64,000 bases of DNA from Lachnospiraceae bacterium (GTDB taxonomy: Bacteria; Bacillota; Clostridia; Lachnospirales; Lachnospiraceae): the NCBI GenBank assembly GCA_015056905.1, contig SVFI01000012.1:1-64000 (forward strand), read 5' to 3'. The position numbers were made by a program, and so were the translations under genes. Of this stretch, positions 56,053 through 64,000 are shown piece after piece. Below the pieces are notes generated by a model. It was not told the DNA's origin and made no database searches. It saw only the letters and a list, made by a program, of their open reading frames with translations. Position 1 is the first letter of the stretch. Each line of letters starts with the position of its first letter.

Positions 56053-57426
56053 TTATTTAATCGCGCGTACCATATCTTTAAACATATTACCGCGCACCTC
56101 GTAATTCGGGAACATTCCCCAGCTTGCACAGGCAGGAGACAAGAGAACCGCCTCTCCCTCCGTCGCATGCGCACTGCAGTAATCCACAGCTTCCTGCAGT
56201 GAATCCACAAGCACATAATTCTCAAAACCGTGACGCTTTGCACACTCTGCAATCGCTTCTGCTGTCTGTCCGAGAAGAACAAGCGCTTTTACTTTTCCTT
56301 CAAAACTTTCAATCCACTCGTCATATGTACTCTGTTTATCATAACCGCCGCCGATAAGGTACGTCGGCTTTATCATCGCCCGCACTGCCTTAATCGCCGC
56401 ATCCGGGTTCGTTCCTTTGGAGTCATTGTAATAATCCACACCGTTTTTGGTATCTACATACTCAATTCTGTGCTCCACTGCCTTAAACTTCCGCACTGTA
56501 TCGAGAATCGTATCCATTGGGACATGATAAGCATCTGCCATCGCGATGGCCGCCATGACATTCTCCACATTATGTATGCCCAAGAGCGACATTTCATGTA
56601 TGTTCATCAGCCGTTCAGATTTTCCCGCCACAGCCTTGAAAATGCATTCATCTTTGTAATAGAAACCATCTTCAAGCTCATGTGCGGATGCAAAAAATAC
56701 CGGTGTAGCCTGACATCGGGCTGCAAACTCCCTTGTATACTCATCTTCGTAATTGAGCACGCAAATCTCAGCCTTCGTCTGATTTCTTGCAATATCTTCC
56801 TTTGCCTTCACATAGTTTTCCATCGTGTGATGTCGGTCAAGGTGATCCGGTGTGACATTTAATATTGCACTCACAACCGGTCGGAAAGAATGTACTGTCT
56901 CAAGCTGGAACGAAGATATCTCCGCCACCGTCACAGATGTTTTTTCCGTTTTTGTCACTTCATCCGTATAAGGATTACCGATATTTCCTACGACATATAT
57001 ACTCTCTTTATAATTCTTCATAATTTCACCGAGAAGCGTTGTTGTCGTCGTCTTTCCGTTTGTTCCCGTGATGGCAAGCACATCACCCTGCTCAAACGTA
57101 AAAGCCAGTTCTATCTCGCCGAGAATCGGAATATTTCTGTCTCGCAGGTCATTGACGAAATCATTGTCCGTCGGAACTCCGGGACTGAGCACAACATAGT
57201 CAAGCTGTCCCTTGATTTCCTCTTCCACATCGCCGATGATAAATCCGAGATTTTGTCCTTCTCCGATTGTAACCTCACCGAGTTTTTCTTTCATCTGCTC
57301 CTGTGTCAGCTTGGTGTTCCCGTCCTGAAGATACGGATTGGCACCGGCAGCAAGCAAAAGTTTCACTGCCGCAATCCCGCTCTTTCCCGAGCCGACCACA
57401 AGCACTTTCTTTTTATTAAAATCCAT
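56053..57426 (-). CDS. murD: UDP-N-acetylmuramoyl-L-alanine--D-glutamate ligase
   Basis: Adds D-glutamate to UDP-MurNAc-Ala. 457 aa. N-terminal Rossmann domain KVLVVGSGKSGIAAVKLL, central ATP loop AITGTNGKTTTTTLLGEI (about 118), DHLDRHHTMENYVKAKEDI and C-terminal DYYNDSKGTNPDAAIKAV. AAGGAG precedes the ATG. It is followed by ftsW and preceded by mraY, a normal dcw order. Confidence 0.97.
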   Translation of the reverse strand: MDFNKKKVLVVGSGKSGIAAVKLLLAAGANPYLQDGNTKLTQEQMKEKLGEVTIGEGQNLGFIIGDVEEEIKGQLDYVVLSPGVPTDNDFVNDLRDRNIPILGEIELAFTFEQGDVLAITGTNGKTTTTTLLGEIMKNYKESIYVVGNIGNPYTDEVTKTEKTSVTVAEISSFQLETVHSFRPVVSAILNVTPDHLDRHHTMENYVKAKEDIARNQTKAEICVLNYEDEYTREFAARCQATPVFFASAHELEDGFYYKDECIFKAVAGKSERLMNIHEMSLLGIHNVENVMAAIAMADAYHVPMDTILDTVRKFKAVEHRIEYVDTKNGVDYYNDSKGTNPDAAIKAVRAMIKPTYLIGGGYDKQSTYDEWIESFEGKVKALVLLGQTAEAIAECAKRHGFENYVLVDSLQEAVDYCSAHATEGEAVLLSPACASWGMFPNYEVRGNMFKDMVRAIK

Positions 57427-57438
57427 CTTTCCGTCTCC

Positions 57439-58404
57439 TTAAATTGCAACTAATGCGACCAGACAAAGAATCGCTGTCACGATGGAAAATACTCCGACCA
57501 CTTTTGTCTCTTTCCAACCGCAAAGTTCAAAATGATGATGAATCGGTGCCATTTTGAAAAATCTCTTTCCATGCGTAAGCTTGAAATATCCTACCTGAAT
57601 GATAACCGAGACAACTTCTGCCAGATAAATAAATCCGACAATCAAAATAAATAACGGCAACTGCATCATATATGCACATGCAGCGACGAAACCTCCGAGG
57701 GCAAGAGAACCGGTATCTCCCATAAACACACTTGCCGGATATCCGTTGAACAACAAAAATCCGAGCAGCGCACCTACCACCGCACACGTAATCGGCTCAA
57801 TCCCGCTTCCGAAGCCGATTGCCACCACGGTAAAGAAGGTCGCCACAAGACTCGTCACACTTGTCGCCAGACCATCCAGCCCATCCGTAAAGTTCGTACC
57901 GTTTACTGTACCGATAACAACTATAAATAAAAAGATAATATTACCGACCGGACCGAAATCCAGATATTTATCGGCAAAAAACGGAATTTTCATGGCAAGG
58001 TCAATCCCCGCCACATTGACTACATAATATGCAAAAATCCCGGTCACAACAATCTGAAGCGCCATCTTCTGCCATGCGCGAAGTCCCATGGAACGTTTGA
58101 GAACAACTTTGATATAATCATCCAGAAAACCAATGAGGCCGAATCCGAGTGTCAGAAACAGTACCGGAATGATTTTCGGATTATCATTCACATAGAAAAG
58201 TGAGGTCACAAGTACGGCCGTCAAAATAATGAGACCGCCCATCGTCGGAGTCCCGTTTTTTTGAAGATGGGTCTGCGGACCCTCGTCACGAACCGTTTGA
58301 CCGACTTTGAGTCTGCGCAAAAACGGTATCATAACCGGTCCTAAAAGTGCACTGATGCAAAATGCAATAATTGCAGGAATGACTATTGTGTAATCAAAAT
58401 TCAT
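57439..58404 (-). CDS. mraY: Phospho-N-acetylmuramoyl-pentapeptide-transferase
   Basis: Makes lipid I in the membrane. 321 aa with ten helices. Catalytic motifs: GTPTMGGLII, GFLDDYIKV (metal Asp pair), NFTDGLDGLA, NGYPASVFMGDTGSLALGG and the histidine loop APIHHHFELCG. Start ATG with AAAGGG. It lies between murD and a class B PBP. Confidence 0.98.
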   Translation of the reverse strand: MNFDYTIVIPAIIAFCISALLGPVMIPFLRRLKVGQTVRDEGPQTHLQKNGTPTMGGLIILTAVLVTSLFYVNDNPKIIPVLFLTLGFGLIGFLDDYIKVVLKRSMGLRAWQKMALQIVVTGIFAYYVVNVAGIDLAMKIPFFADKYLDFGPVGNIIFLFIVVIGTVNGTNFTDGLDGLATSVTSLVATFFTVVAIGFGSGIEPITCAVVGALLGFLLFNGYPASVFMGDTGSLALGGFVAACAYMMQLPLFILIVGFIYLAEVVSVIIQVGYFKLTHGKRFFKMAPIHHHFELCGWKETKVVGVFSIVTAILCLVALVAI

Positions 58405-58407
58405 ATC

Positions 58408-60162
58408 TTATTCCCTTTCTGTATCTCCACTGCTCTTTTCTATCTTCATGTAAGGCAGTATATTTTCATATAGCTTTCTTACCACGGGCGCTGCAATCGT
58501 CCCGCCATAGTATACACCTTTTGGGGCCTGGATGACAACCAGTGTTATAATTTCAGGGTCATCTGCCGGCGCAAATCCGATAAAAGAAGATATGTAACGT
58601 CCGCTCCCCCTCGGAAGTGTCTGGCTCGTCGCGGTCTTACCGCCGATCGCGTAACCTTCTACCTGTCCGTTTTTGCCGCCTCCTTCGGAGACAACCTTTT
58701 CGAGTATTACCCGCATACGCGCCGAAATCTCCTCCGAAACAATGCCTTTCTGCACCGGATATTGCAAGTTTTCCACAACCTTCCCATCCGCATCCAAAAT
58801 CTCTGTTCCAAAGTGCGGCGTCACTCTATTGCCTCCATTTATGATAGAGCTGACGCAGGTCAAAAGCTGTACCGGTGTCACCTGAAAAGACTGCCCGAAT
58901 GACATCGTTGCCAGCTCTACCAGTCCGATGTCTTCTTTTTTATGCATAATAGTATTTGCCTCTCCCGGAAGATCAATTCCCGTTTTTTGCAAAAGTCCGA
59001 ATTGTTTAAAATAATCATAATACGTATCTGTCCCGAGCCTTAGTCCGACGCCGACAAAGACCGGATTGCACGAATTCATCGTCGCTTCCGTAAACGTCTG
59101 ACTCCCGTGTCCGCCCACTTTGTGGCACCGGATTCTTCTATCCTCCACAACACAAAATCCCGGACAGGAAAACATATCTTCCTCACTCACAACTCCTTCG
59201 GAAAGCCCTGCTGCAGCCGTGATAACTTTGAAGGTTGATCCCGGTTCATACGTATCATTGATACAGTTGTTTCTCCACATCCGGTTCCGCTCATCCTGCT
59301 CGTTGGCTGTCAGAGCATCCCCGCGGAGTGTGACATATTGCTCAGTCAGGGTAAACGGGTCATTCAAATCAAACTCGGGAACATTGACACAGGCGTATAT
59401 TTCACCCGTCTTCGGATTCATCGACAAAATGGAAACCCCTTCTGCATCTTTTGCCTTCATCACCTGCTCCGCCAACATCGTGGCATACGACTGGATATTG
59501 ACATCCAGACTGATTTTCAGACTGTTTCCGGCTACGGGTTCCAGCCGGCTTTCGCCGATGGCATCCAGTTCCACTCCCCGCGCGTCCGTCACGGTATATA
59601 TGATACCGTCCGTCCCTTTCATTTTATCTTCATATATAACTTCCAAACCGATAATTCCCTGATTGTCTGCCCCGGTAAAACCAAGCACCTTGCTCGCCAA
59701 AAAGCCATACGGATAATATCGTTTGTAGTCTTCATCCACTTTGATACCGGAAACATCTGCCTTCCTGATGGCATCACCGATTTCCTTCGGTACGTTGCTC
59801 TTAATTTTTTCAATCGAAGAAACTTTCTCCACTTTTTTCCGCACCGTCTCCTCGTCCATCCCGAGCGACTCGCACAAAAGTTCCGTCACTGCCTCTTCAT
59901 CCTCTATCTGTGAATGAATCACGGATATCGTGCAGACGGTTTTGTTGGAAGCCAGTACATTGCCGTTGCGGTCGAGAATCTCTCCTCTTGCCGCCTTGAT
60001 ACTCCTCTCTCTCTCATGAAGCTCAAGCGCCTGCTGCGTGTAGTATTCCGATTCGAAAACCATCAGATACACAAGACGCCCCATGATAAGCAGCATAGCT
60101 GCCAGACAGCAAAAAAATATCACAAGTACTTTCTTTCGATGATAAGTTTTGTATCCCCGCAT
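58408..60162 (-). CDS. Class B penicillin-binding protein, SpoVD/FtsI type, with KTA variant
   Basis: 584 aa from the ATG at 60162 (GAGGAATGT before it); an ATG 27 bases upstream has no ribosome binding site. One transmembrane helix (about 14-35), PBP dimer domain (55-250), then the transpeptidase: SxxK is EPGSTFK (Ser309), SxN is NSCN (Ser364) and the third motif is GGKTATSQ (Lys509) where most PBPs have KTG. No PASTA domain. It works with mraY next door in septal or cortex wall synthesis; FtsI and SpoVD cannot be separated from sequence alone. Confidence 0.9.
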   Translation of the reverse strand: MRGYKTYHRKKVLVIFFCCLAAMLLIMGRLVYLMVFESEYYTQQALELHERERSIKAARGEILDRNGNVLASNKTVCTISVIHSQIEDEEAVTELLCESLGMDEETVRKKVEKVSSIEKIKSNVPKEIGDAIRKADVSGIKVDEDYKRYYPYGFLASKVLGFTGADNQGIIGLEVIYEDKMKGTDGIIYTVTDARGVELDAIGESRLEPVAGNSLKISLDVNIQSYATMLAEQVMKAKDAEGVSILSMNPKTGEIYACVNVPEFDLNDPFTLTEQYVTLRGDALTANEQDERNRMWRNNCINDTYEPGSTFKVITAAAGLSEGVVSEEDMFSCPGFCVVEDRRIRCHKVGGHGSQTFTEATMNSCNPVFVGVGLRLGTDTYYDYFKQFGLLQKTGIDLPGEANTIMHKKEDIGLVELATMSFGQSFQVTPVQLLTCVSSIINGGNRVTPHFGTEILDADGKVVENLQYPVQKGIVSEEISARMRVILEKVVSEGGGKNGQVEGYAIGGKTATSQTLPRGSGRYISSFIGFAPADDPEIITLVVIQAPKGVYYGGTIAAPVVRKLYENILPYMKIEKSSGDTERE

Positions 60163-60235
60163 ACATTCCTCGCAAATGCCTGTTACCATAATTTATTAAG
60201 CATTTCGCAGGGTTATTCAAAGTTTTCATATCTCA

Positions 60236-62338
60236 TCAGAAACCGGCGCCTGCCGAGAACTCGTCACCAATCTCCACGTGTTCCACTCCGACGGCTCCAT
60301 CTAAATTAGAATATACACCTTCCGCCGGCGAATACGTATCCGGATCAAGAAGTTCGCCCGTATTCGGGTCAATGACATATCCCGTTGTCTCATCCGTCTC
60401 ATACTGCACACCGTTATTTTCATCTGCCGGAATCGAGTTATCGCTTACCGGTATGATGTGCAGCGCCTCCAGTTCCGCAATTTCTTCCTCTGTAAGCTCC
60501 TCTGTGCGGAACACATTCATGTATGGAAGGATTTCCGTAAAAATACCTTTGACCAGTTCCATCGCAAAGCTTGAATGAGGCTGATCTTCCACGTTCGGCT
60601 CGTCAATCACGGCATAGACAACAACCTGCGGGTCGTCCGCCGGTGCATATCCCATAAACGACACAACGTAATCTCCTGTTCCACGAGGCTGTTTCTCTGC
60701 GGTTCCCGTCTTTCCGCCAATCAGATATCCTGCCGGAACAGCAGGAGTTCCGGTTCCGAGACTGCACACATTCGCAAGATATACTTTCATCTCATCTGAT
60801 GTCGTCGAAGAGATTGTCTGCTTGAGCACACGAGGCTCAATTTTTTCAATCGTCGTTCCGTCCGCATTACGGATTTCCGTCACAACATGCGGCTCATAAT
60901 ATTTTCCTCCGTTAATGATGGAAGAAAATGCTGACGTCATCTGTATCATATTCACCATGTATCCCTGTCCGAAACTCGAAATCGCGAGGTCTGATGCCAC
61001 CATATTCTCCGGATTGTACACAAGCGTATTCGTTCTGGCCTCACCTGCAAGGTCAATGTTCGTCTTTAATCCGATATTAAAATTGTATAAATAATCCGTA
61101 AGCGTATCTTTTCCGACGGTGTTGGCAATCTGAATCAGGCCCATATTGCACGACTCTTCCAGACACTGTGATAATGACAACGTCCCATGTCCGATTCGCT
61201 TATGGCAGCGGATTTTGTGCTTACTCACTTCCATGATTCCTTCACAGTTATAGGACTCATTCCCCGACAGTTTCCCCGTATCAAGTCCAGTTGCAATCGT
61301 CATTGCCTTCGATACAGACCCCGGCTCATACGTATCGGAAATACAGTAATTACGCCAAATCTGATTCAGACATTCATACATCTGCTCATCCGTCATTGCC
61401 GCGATTTCTTCCTCTGTATAAAAAGGTGTCAAATCCTTCGGATTGTTCAAGTCAAAACTCGGATAATCCGCCATTGCAAGCACGTTTCCGGTATTCGGGT
61501 CCATGACGATAACTCCCGTGTTTGTACTTCCGTCCTCACCTTCCCTGTACTCGCCTTTATGTGCTTCATTAAACTCACGGATGTACTTTTCGACAATACT
61601 CTGAATATTAACATCAATGGACGTGACAATCGTACTGCCGTCCTCCGCAGAAATCGTCGTTCTCTCAACCGTGGAATCCTCCGTCAGATATCCGTACTCT
61701 CTTCCGTTTGTTCCATTCAATATACTATTATAATATTCTTCCAAGCCGAACGTTCCGTTGTTGTCAGAACCGGTAAAACCGATGACGGACGCTGCAAGTG
61801 TGGAATAAGGATATTTTCTTTTGTATTCCTCCTCAAACCAGACTCCGACAATCGATTTATTCTTCCCCTGCTCCTCCAGAAACGGCGCAACTTTTTCATA
61901 CTCTAATGCCTTCAAAACGACGTAGTACTGATTTTCCTTGTTCTGCGTGATATGCTCGCGAATCATGGCAGTATCCACCTGAAAATATCTGGAAAGTGCC
62001 GAAATCGTCGTTTCCACAGCATCTTTTGCCTTGCTCTCGTTGATGACACGCGCATCGACGACAAGATTATATACTTTTTCACTATACGCCAGTTTCGTCT
62101 CATTGGCGTCAAGAATCTCGCCTCTCTTATATGGCAGAGTCTTGCTGTCATACTCCTGCTGGGACAAAATCTGCTTTTTGTACTTCTCCCCGTCCTTCTG
62201 GTAAATCCATACAAGACGTATGCTTAAACCGACGAAAGCCAGCAGTATTATAACGAATAATACTACCAGCTTCTTCTGTTTCTTCGGTCCGAATTTCTTT
62301 ATATTTGGTTTTTTCGAATTTCGTCTTTTCTGACTCAA
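60236..62338 (-). CDS. Class B penicillin-binding protein, FtsI/SpoVD type
   Basis: 700 aa. The start is TTG at 62338, preceded by GAGGTG; an upstream TTG lacks a site. Basic head, helix (about 23-45), dimer domain, transpeptidase with SVSK (Ser341), ESCN (Ser396) and GGKTGTAEKQ (Lys543). After about 600 comes an acidic tail (TEEEIAELEALHIIPVSD, ending EIGDEFSAGAGF) instead of PASTA repeats. Second of two adjacent class B PBPs; with ftsL upstream this is the likely vegetative FtsI. Confidence 0.9.
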   Translation of the reverse strand: MSQKRRNSKKPNIKKFGPKKQKKLVVLFVIILLAFVGLSIRLVWIYQKDGEKYKKQILSQQEYDSKTLPYKRGEILDANETKLAYSEKVYNLVVDARVINESKAKDAVETTISALSRYFQVDTAMIREHITQNKENQYYVVLKALEYEKVAPFLEEQGKNKSIVGVWFEEEYKRKYPYSTLAASVIGFTGSDNNGTFGLEEYYNSILNGTNGREYGYLTEDSTVERTTISAEDGSTIVTSIDVNIQSIVEKYIREFNEAHKGEYREGEDGSTNTGVIVMDPNTGNVLAMADYPSFDLNNPKDLTPFYTEEEIAAMTDEQMYECLNQIWRNYCISDTYEPGSVSKAMTIATGLDTGKLSGNESYNCEGIMEVSKHKIRCHKRIGHGTLSLSQCLEESCNMGLIQIANTVGKDTLTDYLYNFNIGLKTNIDLAGEARTNTLVYNPENMVASDLAISSFGQGYMVNMIQMTSAFSSIINGGKYYEPHVVTEIRNADGTTIEKIEPRVLKQTISSTTSDEMKVYLANVCSLGTGTPAVPAGYLIGGKTGTAEKQPRGTGDYVVSFMGYAPADDPQVVVYAVIDEPNVEDQPHSSFAMELVKGIFTEILPYMNVFRTEELTEEEIAELEALHIIPVSDNSIPADENNGVQYETDETTGYVIDPNTGELLDPDTYSPAEGVYSNLDGAVGVEHVEIGDEFSAGAGF

Positions 62339-62365
62339 TGTTTTTACACCTCGCAATAAACTGCG

Positions 62366-62839
62366 TTATGGCATCACCTGATACTGACGCACATAATCGT
62401 CCGTAGCGCACGGCACCTCGATAACCTGGCCTTCCTGCGCATATTGCATACCAAGCTCCTCGATAGCTCTTACCTTAATTTCTTCCAGGTTCACGCTACT
62501 CATAATTCTACTATACTCTTCCTCATTGTCAAGTTTCATTGCATTGAGCTGACTCTCCAGCGCCGCTACCTCTGCTGCTGCCGCCGTATTGGCAGACTGT
62601 AATGTCAGATAGCCGTACAAAAGCACTCCCACCATACCTACGCACGCCAAAAGAAATGCAACATGTCCGAAATTCATAAATCTTGCTTTTTCCCTGTTGC
62701 GGCGCGTCTGTTTATCAACCTGCTTTTTCGGTTCTCTCTGAAGTTCGCGGACCACATCAAAGTCATTATTATATTTTCTTACCGTATTACCTTCCACACT
62801 TCGGGAGTATGAGGCATATCTTCTCTGTCTATCCGTCAT
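62366..62839 (-). CDS. ftsL: Cell division protein FtsL (septum formation initiator type)
   Basis: 157 aa from ATG at 62839 (GAGGG eight bases upstream). Basic cytoplasmic head (1-55), one helix (about 58-80), then a coiled coil (AAAAEVAALESQLNAMKLDN, about 85-125). Sequence homology is weak, but position between rsmH and the PBP, size and layout identify it. It works with FtsQ and the septal PBP. Confidence 0.83.
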   Translation of the reverse strand: MTDRQRRYASYSRSVEGNTVRKYNNDFDVVRELQREPKKQVDKQTRRNREKARFMNFGHVAFLLACVGMVGVLLYGYLTLQSANTAAAAEVAALESQLNAMKLDNEEEYSRIMSSVNLEEIKVRAIEELGMQYAQEGQVIEVPCATDDYVRQYQVMP

Positions 62840-62874
62840 ATCCATAACCCTCAATTCTTATTTCACGCCTCTTA

Positions 62875-63813
62875 TTACTGCGATTTTTCGAACACTCGCA
62901 GTTTTGCGCTCTTACTTCTGCTATTCTCTTCCATCTCCTCTTCCGACGGAAGAATCGGTTTTCTTGTTACCACTTTCCCCTTCGACTTTTTGCCGCATGT
63001 GCACACCGGGAAAGAAGGCGGGCACGTACAAGGATTTTCATTCGTTTTAAAAATTGTTTTAACAATCCGGTCTTCCAGTGAATGAAAGGTGATAATACAA
63101 AGCCTTCCGCCCGGATTTAAAATTTCAATCATGTCATCCAAAGTATCTTTGAGCACATCGAGTTCTCTGTTGCACTCAATTCGGATTGCCTGATAGGTCC
63201 TCTTGGAAGGGTGTCCTCCGTTTTCACGCATCTTCGCCGGAATGGCCGCCCTTATAATCTCATTAAGCTCGTAAGTTGTCTCAATTCTCTTTTTTGCTCT
63301 TGCTGCCACAATATGCTTGGCAATATTTTTGGCAAATTTATCTTCTCCGTAATCTCTTATAATACGGAACAGCTCCATCTCGCTGTACTCATTCACAATC
63401 GTCTCAGCCGTAAGCGTCTGTCTCTCATCCATACGCATGTCCAGCTTTGTGTCATATTTGTATGAGAATCCTCTCTCCAGCGTATCGAGCTGATAAGAAG
63501 AAACACCGAGGTCAAGAAGAATTCCGTCCACACCTGTGAACCCGCACTCTTTTACGACCTGACACATATTCTCATAATTGCTGCGGACAATCTTTACTCT
63601 GTCAGCATACGGTGCCAATCTCTCCCCTGCCGCCGCAATCGCAGCCGCATCCTGATCGATTCCGATAAGTGTCCCTTTCTCGGAAAGCTTCGATGCAATG
63701 ACGCTCGAATGTCCGGCTCCGCCGAGGGTTCCATCCACATAAACTCCGTCCGGCTTAATCTGCAATCCTTCAATTGTCTCGTTCAATAAAACCGATTTAT
63801 GTGAAAAAACCAT
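62875..63813 (-). CDS. rsmH: 16S rRNA (cytosine-1402-N4)-methyltransferase RsmH
   Basis: 312 aa. Standard Mra[19 protein letters not shown] motif [46 protein letters not shown] and [16 protein letters not shown] cysteine cluster [18 protein letters not shown] lies at about 270-287. It is second in the dcw cluster behind mraZ. AGAGG precedes the ATG. A paralogue lies at 17225-18286. Confidence 0.97.
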   Translation of the reverse strand: MVFSHKSVLLNETIEGLQIKPDGVYVDGTLGGAGHSSVIASKLSEKGTLIGIDQDAAAIAAAGERLAPYADRVKIVRSNYENMCQVVKECGFTGVDGILLDLGVSSYQLDTLERGFSYKYDTKLDMRMDERQTLTAETIVNEYSEMELFRIIRDYGEDKFAKNIAKHIVAARAKKRIETTYELNEIIRAAIPAKMRENGGHPSKRTYQAIRIECNRELDVLKDTLDDMIEILNPGGRLCIITFHSLEDRIVKTIFKTNENPCTCPPSFPVCTCGKKSKGKVVTRKPILPSEEEMEENSRSKSAKLRVFEKSQ

Positions 63814-63838
63814 GTATAACCTCTGTCTGCTTTATATC

Positions 63839-64000
63839 CTAAATGCTGAATCCGAGTTCTGCCATCTGCTCCGCAATCTCATCCATATCGCCGTAATCCG
63901 ATTCATTCTCCCATGCTGCCTTGTCCCAAATTTCAATTCGGTTACCTACGCCGAGGAGAACGACATCCTTTTCTATCTTTGCAAATTCTCTAAGCACCGC
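63839..64000 (-). CDS. mraZ: Transcriptional regulator MraZ, 3' part (cut by the window edge)
   Basis: Only the last 53 codons are present; the gene continues beyond 64000. The end reads GVGNRIEIWDKAAWENESDY, the conserved second MraZ repeat, then a glutamate-rich tail and TAG. MraZ controls the dcw operon it heads; its own promoter lies outside the window. Confidence 0.9.
   Translation of the reverse strand, partial: AVLREFAKIEKDVVLLGVGNRIEIWDKAAWENESDYGDMDEIAEQMAELGFSI

Overview
The window looks like the chromosome of a spore-forming, low-to-medium GC Firmicute of the Lachnospiraceae/Clostridia type. The basis is gene content read from the sequence: the sporulation genes spoIIGA, sigE, sigG and a SpoVB-like flippase, a Firmicute-type dcw cluster, the order gap-pgk-tpi-gpmI-eno-secG-rnr-smpB-ssrA, a DUF4317 protein, and strong AGGAGG ribosome binding sites. 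Species cannot be fixed from the sequence alone. No phage, insertion sequence, CRISPR array or rRNA was found; the only RNA gene is tmRNA.

Region 1 (1-12.4 kb, nearly all minus strand): central glycolysis and RNA quality control. Transcription runs gapA, pgk, tpiA, then two secreted fibronectin-III proteins, gpmI, eno, secG, rnr, smpB and ssrA (tmRNA). The gap promoter carries a perfect 10-bp inverted repeat that may be an operator. Region 2 (12.5-25 kb): a PHP-family phosphatase, mnmA, a SpoVB-like flippase, DAHP synthase, a second RsmH-type methyltransferase, a YtrA-type GntR regulator with its ABC transporter under a nested-palindrome promoter, cysK, trpS, and a phosphatase/LRR pair. Region 3 (25.5-36.7 kb): an overlapping unit of a heterodimeric ABC exporter, coaBC and a CgeB-like glycosyltransferase, preceded by argJ, an LTA-synthase-like sulfatase and HtrA.

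Region 4 (36.8-49.8 kb): HD phosphohydrolase and AraC regulator divergent from a GH3 glucosidase, a CAP protein, sigG, and the one-carbon unit fchA-folD-(HD alarmone-hydrolase-like)-truA divergent from a DUF4317 protein and an SGNH hydrolase, then a TPR-DUF4037 protein. Region 5 (49.8-64 kb, minus strand): the division and wall cluster mraZ, rsmH, ftsL, two class B PBPs, mraY, murD, ftsW, murA, ftsQ, then ftsZ on its own promoter, followed by spoIIGA-sigE. These genes together join septum synthesis to the start of mother-cell sporulation transcription.

The least explained signal is a family of intergenic hairpins at three loci (20.35-20.53, 25.30-25.47 and 47.39-47.48 kb). All have CGGGGTA...TACCCCG ends with variable interiors, share an invariant CGGGGTATAGA block, and lie directly behind minus-strand genes.
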